Positions 16,471 to 23,821 of a stretch of DNA of 56,369 nucleotides are shown here, one piece after another. Below the pieces are notes generated by a model, which did no database searches, was not told the origin of the DNA, and saw nothing but the letters and a program-made list of their open reading frames with translations. Where the stretch lies: NCBI GenBank assembly GCA_020847515.1, contig JADLBW010000098.1, positions 1 through 56,369 on the forward strand, in the 5' to 3' direction. The DNA is from Pirellulales bacterium. Lineage in GTDB: Bacteria; Planctomycetota; Planctomycetia; Pirellulales; Lacipirellulaceae. The first letter of the stretch is position 1. Every line of letters starts with the position of its first letter. The translations under genes and the position numbers were made by a program.

Positions 16471-17229
16471 CTACGTGCGACGGCGCAACGCCATGCCGAG
16501 CGCCGTCAGGCTCGCCGCCAGCATTCCCGCGGTGGCCGGCTCGGGAATCACGAATTCGCTCAGCGTGACGTCCCAGGCAACGAAGGTGGGAACTCCCGAA
16601 CCGCCAGCGCCGCTTCCGTCTACGCGAAACTTGAGCGTGTCCCCCGGCGCTACCGCGATGTCCCAGGGTCCGAATGACACTTTCTGGAGCACCACGCCGT
16701 TGACAATCGGAGGCAGCGAGTCTACCGAGAACAATGCCGTAGCGCCGCCATTTTTGAAAACGGCGAGCCGTTGCACGCGACTCTGCTCGAACAATTGCTC
16801 AATGGCGCCGCTGATCGAAATGCCGCCGGCGTTGACGCTTGCTGGCGCGGTCCAGATTACCTCTTGCGGCGCGTGCCCCACCAAGCCCGGATCAATTGTG
16901 ACGCCAGGTTGCCACGGAGCGCGAAAGTAGGTCCAAGGGCCTCACTGCGCCGGATCGGTGCCCCAACCCGCTTGGCCGGACGCCGGGAGCCCGCCCGGAA
17001 CGGATACCAGCGTGCTTGCTCCATCATCTTTGGGAAGGAACGTCCAGTCGCCGAAGGGGTTGTTCTGGGGTTGCGGGCCGCTGCCGGTATCGGCGTAATC
17101 GGCGGCGAAGTCGGCGGCTAGCGAACGAGAGTAGTCGACCTGAGCGGTGGCATGGCTGGAAAGAACGCCGCATACGACCATAGGCGCGGCAATCGTAGTA
17201 CAGCAATTGAGCAGCTTCTTAAGTGTCAT
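16471..17229 (-). pseudogene. PEP-CTERM protein gene interrupted by one in-frame TGA
   Basis: Two open frames (16942-17229 and 16471-16941) lie in the same reading frame, separated only by a TGA at 16942-16944. Before it: a signal peptide (about residues 1-30, from MTLKKLLNCC to ATAQ) and RSLAADFAADYADTGSG through GWGTDPAQ. After it: GPWTYFRAPWQPGVTI, VIWTAPASVNAGG, VAPGDTLKFRVDGSG, and a PEP-CTERM tail VIPEPATAGMLAASLTALGM followed by ALRRRT. The module is homologous to residues 245-435 of the large surface protein, where alignment runs across the stop without a gap large enough to hide an intron or domain break. The ATG at 17229 is chosen for its GAAAGG site. A nonsense mutation, a sequencing error, or TGA read-through are the possible explanations. 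Confidence 0.8.
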
Positions 17230-17585
17230 TAGCTCGTGCCTTTCATAAGCTAAGAAGAGAAGAGCGAACGCTTCCAAGTAGAGTGCCTATTCCCTGCGGA
17301 CAATACATCGGTGCTCGATTGGTCAATTCCGCGGACAGAGAAATCGGGTGCGAAGCCGCCCTTTCCAGAGAAGCAAGCGACTCGCTGGAGTCTGCATAGG
17401 CGACACCTCCACGCGTGAGATCCGCTGTTATGACAAGGCATCCGCGATGCCGCTGGAACTAACGACCCCGCGGCGGCGCGTCGACTGACGATTGCTGGCG
17501 ACAGCGCGACGCTTCAAACGGACTTTGGCGCCGCTTCACCGGGCTAAGCGCTCGCGAGCCTGCGGCCAATCGCCTTGCAGCCCGA

Positions 17586-17605
17586 GTTAGCTTTTTACCA
17601 ATAAA
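17586..17605 (+). promoter_or_regulatory. Recurrent motif site c (GTTAGCTTTTTACCAATAAA)
   Basis: Matches the window-wide consensus. It lies 357 bp upstream of the interrupted PEP-CTERM gene and 440 bp from the DUF1559 gene, so its target is unclear. Confidence 0.5.
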
Positions 17606-17626
17606 GTGCACACCGTTAGCGTAGCT

Positions 17627-17646
17627 ATTGACAACCGGCTGTCAAT
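17627..17646. promoter_or_regulatory. Palindrome ATTGACA-N6-TGTCAAT
   Basis: Perfect seven-base arms around ACCGGC. The left arm contains a consensus-like -35 (TTGACA), with A/T-rich DNA 17-25 bases downstream. It may be an operator overlapping a promoter that reads toward the terminator at 17878. Confidence 0.5.
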
Positions 17647-17795
17647 ATTTTTGATGATATTTTTTTAGCCGGCGCGTCGCGTGATGTCCGCGGGAGATGT
17701 ACGCCAAACGGCCCGGAAAGCCAATAAATGCCGAGATATTCAAGCAGACGGGAGAGGGAAGACCTCGACGCGGCCAGATTTCCGGCCGCGGCCAG

Positions 17796-17815
17796 GGTGG
17801 CTTTTTATTGATAAA
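17796..17815 (+). promoter_or_regulatory. Recurrent motif site d (GGTGGCTTTTTATTGATAAA)
   Basis: Lies 213 bp upstream of the DUF1559 ATG. Here the A/T core TTTTAT-TG-ATAAAA is fully palindromic, which shows the likely dyad structure of the motif. Confidence 0.55.
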
Positions 17816-17877
17816 ATTTCCAAAAATAGTGTTAACTTTACTGGTCGGCGGACGCCCCCGCGGCTACAATCGGGTCC

Positions 17878-17920
17878 GACCGCCCGGCGATCCTGATTGC
17901 CGCGCGGGCGGTCTCTTTTT
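17878..17920 (+). terminator. Rho-independent terminator in the leader of the DUF1559 gene
   Basis: Arms GACCGCCCG and CGGGCGGTC, with additional inner pairing, are followed by TCTTTTT. It points toward the DUF1559 gene, 108 bp upstream of its start, and no gene upstream on this strand needs it. It may end a small RNA or act as an attenuator. Confidence 0.7.
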
Positions 17921-18027
17921 CTGTGGAAATGGGGCGGTTACGTGCCGATTTGGCGCTGCACCGGTTGCCAATCCCGTCCGTTCCGCCCCGCATCTATTCA
18001 GCCGGACTTAGCTTTAGGATTGGTGCT

Positions 18028-19074
18028 ATGACTCGTCGGCGAGTGCGCGCATTTACCTTGGTTGAGCTGCTGGTCGTAATTGCCATTATTGGCGTTCTGG
18101 TCGCCCTGCTGCTGCCCGCCGTTCAAGCGGCTCGTGAAGCCGCCCGCCGGTCGCAATGCCAAAACAACGCCAAGCAGCTCGGCCTCGGCCTGGTGAACTA
18201 CAACGACACTAAAGGGCACTTTCCACTGGGCGGAGAGGCCGGCATGACCCGGGACTCGAACCATCGCTATCATGAGGGGGGCGCGCCCAATGGCGGCACG
18301 GGAGGCCTGAACAACACGCACATGTCCTGGCTGGCCGCAATCCTGCCCTACATCGAGCAGCAACAGCTATTCGCCCAAATCCCGCCCGAGAACACGTTTG
18401 CCCCGATCCTGGCCTGGATGATGCGACTGCCCGACAGAATGCCGCCCCCGGTGGCGACGTTCCGATGCCCCAGCGACGATTACGAGCGAGACCTTGCCCA
18501 CTCCAATTACACCGGCAGCATGGGACCCACCTGCCATCAGTTCGGCTGTAACATCAACAACTTCCCCTGCGAGAAGTACAAGGACTATTGGGAGCTGGTG
18601 AACATCGACCACGGCGATCCGGCCAATCCCTGTCCAGGCGGCCAGCCCTGCCCGCTGCATGGCATGTTCAGCCGGTGGGGGTTCAACCTCGTGCGTCTCA
18701 AGCAGCTTACCGATGGCTCCAGCAACACCATCATGTTCGGCGAAAAGCGTCCTGCTTATGAGGGCCACAGCGCCGAGATCACCCGCGCCGTGGGCGTCGG
18801 CTGGTGGGCAGGCACCAACAGCGGCTACGCCTTCGGAAACTCAATCATTCCAATCAATTACGACATTGACCCTAATCAGATCGCCTGCTCCCCTGGCGAC
18901 CGCCATATTTGGAACCTGAACACTTCGATGGGCTTCAGCTCCCATCATCCGGGCGGGGCGCTGTTTTGCTACGCGGATGGATCCGTCCATTTCTTGCCCG
19001 AATCCCTCGAGCCGCTGATGCTGAGCTTCTTGGCTCATAAGAGCGACGGCAATCCGATTAACGCGTCGTATTGA
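18028..19074 (+). CDS. DUF1559 protein with type IV pilin-like N-terminal methylation signal
   Basis: A family greatly expanded in planctomycetes. The N-terminus (RAFTLVELLVVIAIIGVLVA, then LLLPAVQAAREAARRSQC) is a prepilin cleavage/methylation signal followed by a hydrophobic helix, so it would be processed by a prepilin peptidase and anchored in or assembled on the membrane. The body carries the DUF1559 hallmarks: CQNNAKQLGLGLVNYNDTKG, WLAAILPYIEQQQLF, a SSNTIMFGE block, and the C-terminal GGALFCYADGSVHFL. The ATG at 18028 is preferred over the open frame back to 17923 because TTAGGA precedes it and homology starts there. It heads the run of plus-strand genes to 22.8 kb. Exact role unknown; pseudopilin-like or surface-display is usual speculation. 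Confidence 0.92.
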   Translation: MTRRRVRAFTLVELLVVIAIIGVLVALLLPAVQAAREAARRSQCQNNAKQLGLGLVNYNDTKGHFPLGGEAGMTRDSNHRYHEGGAPNGGTGGLNNTHMSWLAAILPYIEQQQLFAQIPPENTFAPILAWMMRLPDRMPPPVATFRCPSDDYERDLAHSNYTGSMGPTCHQFGCNINNFPCEKYKDYWELVNIDHGDPANPCPGGQPCPLHGMFSRWGFNLVRLKQLTDGSSNTIMFGEKRPAYEGHSAEITRAVGVGWWAGTNSGYAFGNSIIPINYDIDPNQIACSPGDRHIWNLNTSMGFSSHHPGGALFCYADGSVHFLPESLEPLMLSFLAHKSDGNPINASY

Positions 19075-19137
19075 CCGCTCGGATCGGATTCCCTCAAAGA
19101 CCTCTACCCTACTGTACTCGACCGGAATCGAGACATT

Positions 19138-19623
19138 ATGCATCGAGTCGCAGTCGCATTCGCCGTCTCCGCAGCCCTGTCGACGGCATCCGGTTGCAGC
19201 GACGGCCTGGTGGACGTCACCGCCCGCGTGCTGCTGGATGGCCAGCCCGTCAGCGGCGCCGCCGTAACGTTGATGCCTGCCGGCGGCACGGACGCTCACG
19301 AGGCGTACGGCAGCAGCAATGAACAGGGGGTCGTCGAGGCCTTTACAACCACCGCGCGCGGCGATGGGGTAAGGCCGGGCGATTATAAGGTCCTCGTCAA
19401 CAAGGCCGCGGAAGACGCTCCCCAGGAAATTCCTCGGCTCAACCCGAACGATCCGGACGCGCTCAAGCGATTTCAGGAAGCGACCCGGGGCGGCAACACG
19501 GCGTACACCCGCACCGCATTGCCGCGGGCGTATCTCGATCCGGCCCAAACCCCGCTTAAGGTTAGCATTACGCCTGATAGCGACGAGATCGTCCTGGAAC
19601 TTAAGAGCAATGAAGCCAAATAA
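19138..19623 (+). CDS. Small lipoprotein with carboxypeptidase-regulatory-like fold
   Basis: A 161-residue predicted lipoprotein. The signal peptide ends in TASGC, a lipobox, so Cys20 would be lipidated. The mature part (DVTARVLLDGQPVSGAAVTL and later RPGDYKVLVNKA, LKVSITPDSDEIVLEL) has the beta-sandwich pattern of carboxypeptidase-regulatory-like or transthyretin-like domains, often found just downstream of DUF1559 genes in planctomycetes. It lies 63 bp after the DUF1559 gene, and its end overlaps the next gene's start by 14 bases. It probably sits in the cell envelope with the DUF1559 protein; the binding partner is unknown. Confidence 0.8.
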   Translation: MHRVAVAFAVSAALSTASGCSDGLVDVTARVLLDGQPVSGAAVTLMPAGGTDAHEAYGSSNEQGVVEAFTTTARGDGVRPGDYKVLVNKAAEDAPQEIPRLNPNDPDALKRFQEATRGGNTAYTRTALPRAYLDPAQTPLKVSITPDSDEIVLELKSNEAK

Positions 19624-20728
19624 CGCCCAACTTTGTCGGCAGGTCCGCTTACCAGGCCGCGTCCGCAACGCGCGAAGCGTTTCGCATCGGCGGCGCCCTA
19701 CTAAGGGATTCGGTCTCTTTCTTCCGGCGATGTTCCTGAGCGGCTTGTTCCCAATACTGGCTCGCTGTGCGTCGGCTGCAATCGTCGTAGCTGCCAGCGA
19801 TTCTTCAGACGAGGAAAAGGCAAGAGCCGATCTGGTGTGCGACGGCCGCGACGACCAGGAGGAGCTCGCCGCGTCGCTCGCCCGAGCCAAACGAGAAGCA
19901 GTGCGGATTGACGTCGATCCGAAGACTCAAACTACGGTCGACTGCGCCGTCAATCACGCGGTGCAGTGGCTTCCTGGCGTCTACCGTTTGTCGGGGACGC
20001 TGGAAGTTCCGGACGCCGCCAACTGCGTCATCGAAGCGGAAGGGACGGTGCTTCGCTATGAACCGCAGGAAGGCGACGCCGTGGTCATCCGGGGTATGAA
20101 CCGTTGCCGCTATCGCTTCGGCACGATCGAAAGCGCCACCAGCGGCGCAGCTCTCAAGGTGGCGCCCCGCGAAACCATGCCGGCCCTCATGAGCTTCGTC
20201 GACTTTGCGGGGCTGATTGGTCAAGGCGCGCAAGGCATCGGCTTGCATCTTGACCCGACCGAGGAAAACGTTTGCGTCAATCGGTTCGTGGGCACCGACG
20301 TCATGGGATTCGACAAGGGCGTTTTAGTCGGCGGAGCTGGCGGACGGACGAATGCAGCGTCGACACAAAGCAAGTGCGACACGAACTGGTTTTGGCTCAG
20401 CTACGTCCGCATGTGCCGCACGTGCGTCGAAGAGGGCTCCGTAGGCGTCGACTGCAGCGTGTGGGAGGTCAATGTCGACGCCAGCCTCCCCGATAGCGTC
20501 GCGATCCGCGCCGGAGGGCTGTACGGCAAGTGGTACGTAATCATGGGCACGTACACCTTTGAAAAGAAGAACAAGGCGCTGATCCTCGAGCCCGGCGCGC
20601 GGCAATGCGTGTTCGACGTACACCCGCCGCTGGCGGATTTCGCGTGGGAAGACAACAGCGGTAACGATACCAACGTCATCGGCGGGCCTCGCTTATCGCG
20701 TCCCCGTGCGGCCGCCGCCGGCCGCTAG
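19610..20728 (+). CDS. Secreted parallel beta-helix protein
   Basis: A 372-residue exported protein whose start overlaps the lipoprotein stop by 14 bases, implying translational coupling; ATG at 19730 is an alternative that shortens the n-region. A hydrophobic segment (LFLPAMFLSGLFPILARCAS) precedes the mature region. IVVAASDSSDEEKARADLVC and DGRDDQEELAASLARAKREA resemble the opening of pectate-lyase-like beta-helix proteins, where a position in a list is expanded into a coil. The rest is repetitive and Gly- and Val-rich. Catalytic Asp/Arg clusters of known lyases are not identified, so it may be a binding or structural protein. Weak similarity to the beta-helix half of the surface protein at 10997-14227 is seen by eye. 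Confidence 0.7.
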   Translation: MKPNNAQLCRQVRLPGRVRNARSVSHRRRPTKGFGLFLPAMFLSGLFPILARCASAAIVVAASDSSDEEKARADLVCDGRDDQEELAASLARAKREAVRIDVDPKTQTTVDCAVNHAVQWLPGVYRLSGTLEVPDAANCVIEAEGTVLRYEPQEGDAVVIRGMNRCRYRFGTIESATSGAALKVAPRETMPALMSFVDFAGLIGQGAQGIGLHLDPTEENVCVNRFVGTDVMGFDKGVLVGGAGGRTNAASTQSKCDTNWFWLSYVRMCRTCVEEGSVGVDCSVWEVNVDASLPDSVAIRAGGLYGKWYVIMGTYTFEKKNKALILEPGARQCVFDVHPPLADFAWEDNSGNDTNVIGGPRLSRPRAAAAGR

Positions 20729-20778
20729 GTTGGGGCCGCCTCAGGCATCGCAGCCTCGTGATACGTGCGCAGAGCTAC

Positions 20779-21513
20779 ATGGCCGTTGTAGATAGCAAGC
20801 TGATCGCTCGCCTGCAGTCATTCGACGCGCCTACGATCTGCAACGCTATAGAATTGTTCGAGATCCGCCCGCGCCACGAGGGCTATACCGATTACCGAAT
20901 CCGCGCCGCCTTTCCCGAGCTGCCGCCGGTCGTAGGCGCGGCCTGCACCGCCAAGTTTCGCTCCGGCGGCGAGCCAGCAAGCGGGGACCTGTACGGAATG
21001 GCAGAGCTGCTCTGCCGGGACATCGCTGAGGCGCAACTGCCGGCTATGGTGGTGTACCAGGACCTGGAAGATCCGCCCCTGGGCGCCACCTTTGGCGAGG
21101 TCATGTGCCGCATCTATCAGGGCTTAGGCGCGGCGGGGCTAATCACGTCCGGCGCTGGGCGCGACTTAACGCAGGTGCGGGAAATGGGTTTTCCCGTGTT
21201 TACAGGATCGACGATCGCCTCGCACGCTTACTGTCGCGCCGTCGAGGTCGGAACGCCCGTGCGCGTCGGCGGTCTGCAAGTCGAGAAAGGCGATTTGATC
21301 CATGCCGATGGCAACGGCGTCGTCGCCATCCCCTTAGAAATCGCCGCTGAGCTGCCCGAAGCGGCGCAAGCGTATCTGCAGTGCGAACTAGCGGTGCTGG
21401 GCGCCGACGTCAATCAGCGGCGGGAACCAGAGCATTTGCTAGCTCGACGTCGAGAAATGATCGACGGCATCGCTAAATTGCGGCGACAATGGTCGCGACG
21501 ATCAACGACATAG
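20779..21513 (+). CDS. RraA-like / HMG-aldolase family protein
   Basis: A member of the RraA-like superfamily (regulator of RNase E A; 4-hydroxy-4-methyl-2-oxoglutarate and oxaloacetate aldolases; formerly annotated as demethylmenaquinone methyltransferase). The 244-residue protein shows FDAPTICNAIE near the start, AGLITSGAGRDLTQVREMGF for the conserved G-x-x-R-D stretch, and GDLIHADGNGVVAIP, the family's metal-binding D-x-x-G-V-V block. In a catabolic setting the aldolase role, cleaving a 2-keto acid to pyruvate, is more likely than RNase E control. A GTG at 20758 is an alternative start. It follows the beta-helix gene by about 50 bp and precedes the VOC gene. Confidence 0.85.
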   Translation: MAVVDSKLIARLQSFDAPTICNAIELFEIRPRHEGYTDYRIRAAFPELPPVVGAACTAKFRSGGEPASGDLYGMAELLCRDIAEAQLPAMVVYQDLEDPPLGATFGEVMCRIYQGLGAAGLITSGAGRDLTQVREMGFPVFTGSTIASHAYCRAVEVGTPVRVGGLQVEKGDLIHADGNGVVAIPLEIAAELPEAAQAYLQCELAVLGADVNQRREPEHLLARRREMIDGIAKLRRQWSRRSTT

Positions 21514-21566
21514 GCGGCCACCTCAGCGGCAACGGCCGCCCGCTAGTAACCGGTGGAGTGACGGCG

Positions 21567-21992
21567 ATGCTAAAGGGACTGTGGACGATCGGCGTCAAAG
21601 TGCCGAACTTGGAGCAGGAACTGGCGTTCCAGCTGCAGTTGGGCAGCGAGGTTGTGCTCGATGAAACGCTTGCCATCGACGGCGCGTCCTACCGCATTCC
21701 CCTGGTGAAGATGGGCGACAAGTACCTCCACCTCGCGGAACAGATGGTGTACGAACAGGCCCTCGGTATCGAGTTGCCGTATGGTCCGACACATCTGGTC
21801 TACGTCAGCGATGATTTCGAGCAGGACGTCGCGCAAGCCCTGCGCGCAGGCGCCTCGGCCATTCGCGAACCGGCCGAAGTATCCGCAGGATTCGGGGAGC
21901 GCAAGGTGGCGTTCCTGCGGTCGCCCAGTGGATGGATATTCGAAATCGCGAAGATCCATCGGCACGGCGTGCCGACGGTCATCGCCGATTGA
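21567..21992 (+). CDS. VOC (glyoxalase/dioxygenase superfamily) protein
   Basis: A vicinal-oxygen-chelate fold protein with paired beta-alpha-beta-beta-beta units: LKGLWTIGVKVPNLEQELAF starts the first and GPTHLVYVSDDFEQDVAQAL the second, ending FLRSPSGWIFEIAKIH with the usual metal-ligand Glu. The first expected ligand after the opening strand is less clear than in glyoxalase I. The 141-residue length fits a single-domain member. The ATG at 21567 is preferred because GGTGGAG precedes it; the frame is open back to 21489, overlapping the RraA-like gene. It may be an isomerase, lyase or dioxygenase for a sugar-derived or aromatic intermediate; the substrate cannot be told. Confidence 0.75.
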   Translation: MLKGLWTIGVKVPNLEQELAFQLQLGSEVVLDETLAIDGASYRIPLVKMGDKYLHLAEQMVYEQALGIELPYGPTHLVYVSDDFEQDVAQALRAGASAIREPAEVSAGFGERKVAFLRSPSGWIFEIAKIHRHGVPTVIAD

Positions 21993-22061
21993 CGATCGAG
22001 GTCTTGGCCCGAAAGCCAACAAGCCGCAAACTGGCGCCGCGTTTGGTCAAAGGAGCCCGAC

Positions 22062-22841
22062 ATGCAAATCACTCGCCATCTGTACTTAGTCGGCTCGGAG
22101 CAGTTCGGCCTCAGCCATTTGCTCGACTGCAACTGCTACCTCATCGATTATGGTCGCGGCCTGGCCCTCGTCGACACGGGATTGGGCCTGGGGGTCGATG
22201 CCATTCTCGACAATCTGCGGAGCCATGGACTAGATCCACGCCGCCTGTCCCACATCCTCCTGACCCACACCCACCTGGGGCACTGGGGCGGCGCGGCGGG
22301 GCTGCGCGAGGCGACGGGCGCCGAAATCTGGGCCCCTGAGGCGGGCCGGCATTGGATGGAACACGTCGAGGAAGACCGCACGATCCAGCAAAATTTGCAG
22401 TTTGGGCGCTGGCCGCAGGAGTTAAGTCCACGCTCGTGCAGCCCCGATGTGACGTTCGCCGACGGCCGACGCCTGGAGCTAGGCGATGGGCGCGCTACCC
22501 TCGTGAGCGTGCAAGGGCATACCAAGGACTCCACCTGCATCCTCTGGGAACTCGGCGGCAAGCGGGCCTTGTTCACCGGGGACGTCGTGTTCTACGCGGG
22601 ACTGATCGGGCTTATCAACGCCGACGGATCCAGCCTGGAGGACTACCGTCGCGACCTCCCGAAGCTGGCCGATCTGCGCGTGGATATGCTCCTGCCCGGC
22701 CATAGCGTGTTCGTGCTCCGGGACGGGCAAAAGCACATCAATCGCGCCCTCCGCAAGCTACAGGACTTCGTGCTGCCCGAGTCATTCTTCGAGACCAATG
22801 AGTTCATGTGGCAGAACGATTACGTCCGCTCTTTAAGTTAG
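22062..22841 (+). CDS. Metallo-beta-lactamase-fold hydrolase with altered HxHxDH motif
   Basis: A 259-residue MBL-fold hydrolase. The start at 22062 has AAAGGAG seven bases upstream. The glyoxalase II-like core appears as LALVDTGLGLGVDAILDNL, then HTHLGHWGG at residues 69-77, VQGHTKDSTCILW, RALFTGDVVF and MLLPGHSVFVL. The family motif HxHxDH reads HTHLGH here: the aspartate that binds the second metal is Gly73. The other metal-binding His and Asp appear present. It may use one metal or be a lactonase-type variant. It ends the plus-strand run that began at the DUF1559 gene. Confidence 0.85.
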   Translation: MQITRHLYLVGSEQFGLSHLLDCNCYLIDYGRGLALVDTGLGLGVDAILDNLRSHGLDPRRLSHILLTHTHLGHWGGAAGLREATGAEIWAPEAGRHWMEHVEEDRTIQQNLQFGRWPQELSPRSCSPDVTFADGRRLELGDGRATLVSVQGHTKDSTCILWELGGKRALFTGDVVFYAGLIGLINADGSSLEDYRRDLPKLADLRVDMLLPGHSVFVLRDGQKHINRALRKLQDFVLPESFFETNEFMWQNDYVRSLS

Positions 22842-22856
22842 CCGCGCGCGGGCCGG

Positions 22857-23807
22857 CTACTCGACTATCTCTTCTGTACGAAGGTCTCCATCGTCGCTCA
22901 CGCTGAGCCGCCAGCGTTTACCGTTGGGCGAGGTCAGCATGATGCTCGCTCCGGCGGTCGGCAATTCCAAGTCGCCTGCAGAGGTCGCCTTGAGTTTTGC
23001 CTCGTACGGCTCATTGCCGTCGCGACTTTCGAGCGCGAAAGACGAAGACGACGCGGCGGACAACTGGGCGTTCATGCGCCAATCGGCCCTCGTAAGTTCG
23101 CCATCCGTCCGCTTGGCCGTCAGTCGAATGTAGTCTGAGGCTTGCTCCCGCGCCGCCCCCGGCTGATCTCGTTCCACGCTGATGGCGTCCACCGGCCCTG
23201 GCTCGCCGCCGTGCCGCACCGCGCTGAACTGCATCGTGCCGTCGGTTTTCATTCGCATGGCAACGGCGTCGAACGGCTCCAGACCGCGGTCCACGGCCAG
23301 CAAGCCCCCTTGAATCATCTGAAAGTCCAGCGGTTTGACCCGCCCGCTGCCGTGAGCTTCGACGATGAGGCCAAAGCGGCTCTGGCTGTCGGCTAGCGCC
23401 GAGACGCTGAGCATCTCATGGCCCTCGTTGCTGGGGAAGAGTCGATGGATGGTCAGCTCAGCCAGCGCATCGGTGTCGGGCTTTTTACCCTGCGTCGGGT
23501 AGATATCGAGCGCGCCTCGGTAGTAGTCGCCCAGCGGCGCTATTTCAAAGTTGCCTCCCGGCTGGGCGCGAATACGCCCGTGAGACGGGGGCAGCGGGTC
23601 GCTGACGCCGCCGCGCTGGAAACGAAGCTCGTCCGGAACTTCAAAGACGACTCCCGGACGAATGGAAAAACCGTCCAGGTGGATGGCCCCGCCGACGGTA
23701 AAATCACCAGGAACCGACGACGGCCCCTGTCCGCGCGCGACGCCGGCCTGCGCAAGCAGGATCGCCATAACCGGGGCGATTTCCAAAGCTGATGATCTCA
23801 ATCGCAT
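22857..23807 (-). CDS. Secreted hypothetical protein (316 aa)
   Basis: The ATG at 23807 is chosen because GGAGAA precedes it and overlaps the GH116 gene's end, so it is the last gene of that operon. A signal peptide (about residues 1-27, ending VARGQ) leads into a beta-rich protein with short repetitive pieces, such as IHLDGFSIRPGVVFEVPDEL and GALDIYPTQGKKPDTD. Its ALADSQSRFGLIVEA region recalls the tail-fibre or beta-sandwich proteins that often follow glycosidases in planctomycetes. No family or active site is recognised. Likely extracellular; could help bind the glycosidase substrate. Confidence 0.6.
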   Translation of the reverse strand: MRLRSSALEIAPVMAILLAQAGVARGQGPSSVPGDFTVGGAIHLDGFSIRPGVVFEVPDELRFQRGGVSDPLPPSHGRIRAQPGGNFEIAPLGDYYRGALDIYPTQGKKPDTDALAELTIHRLFPSNEGHEMLSVSALADSQSRFGLIVEAHGSGRVKPLDFQMIQGGLLAVDRGLEPFDAVAMRMKTDGTMQFSAVRHGGEPGPVDAISVERDQPGAAREQASDYIRLTAKRTDGELTRADWRMNAQLSAASSSSFALESRDGNEPYEAKLKATSAGDLELPTAGASIMLTSPNGKRWRLSVSDDGDLRTEEIVE

Positions 23808-23821
23808 TGAAAATCTTCTCC

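Larger units (their letters stand above)
17230..18027. other. Long divergent intergenic region with motifs, palindrome and hairpins
   Basis: About 800 bp between the interrupted PEP-CTERM gene (-) and the DUF1559 gene (+). It holds motif sites c and d, a TTGACA/TGTCAA palindrome, a hairpin with CGCGGCC/GGCCGCG arms (17769-17790), and a strong terminator (17878-17920). No convincing coding sequence was found; the 71-104 residue open frames here have no ribosome site or recognisable product. A short untranslated transcript ending at the terminator is possible. Confidence 0.6.

Noticed and set aside
23478..23500. GGGCTTTTTACCC inside the 22857-23807 gene
   Set aside because: Within a coding region and lacking the right half of the motif.
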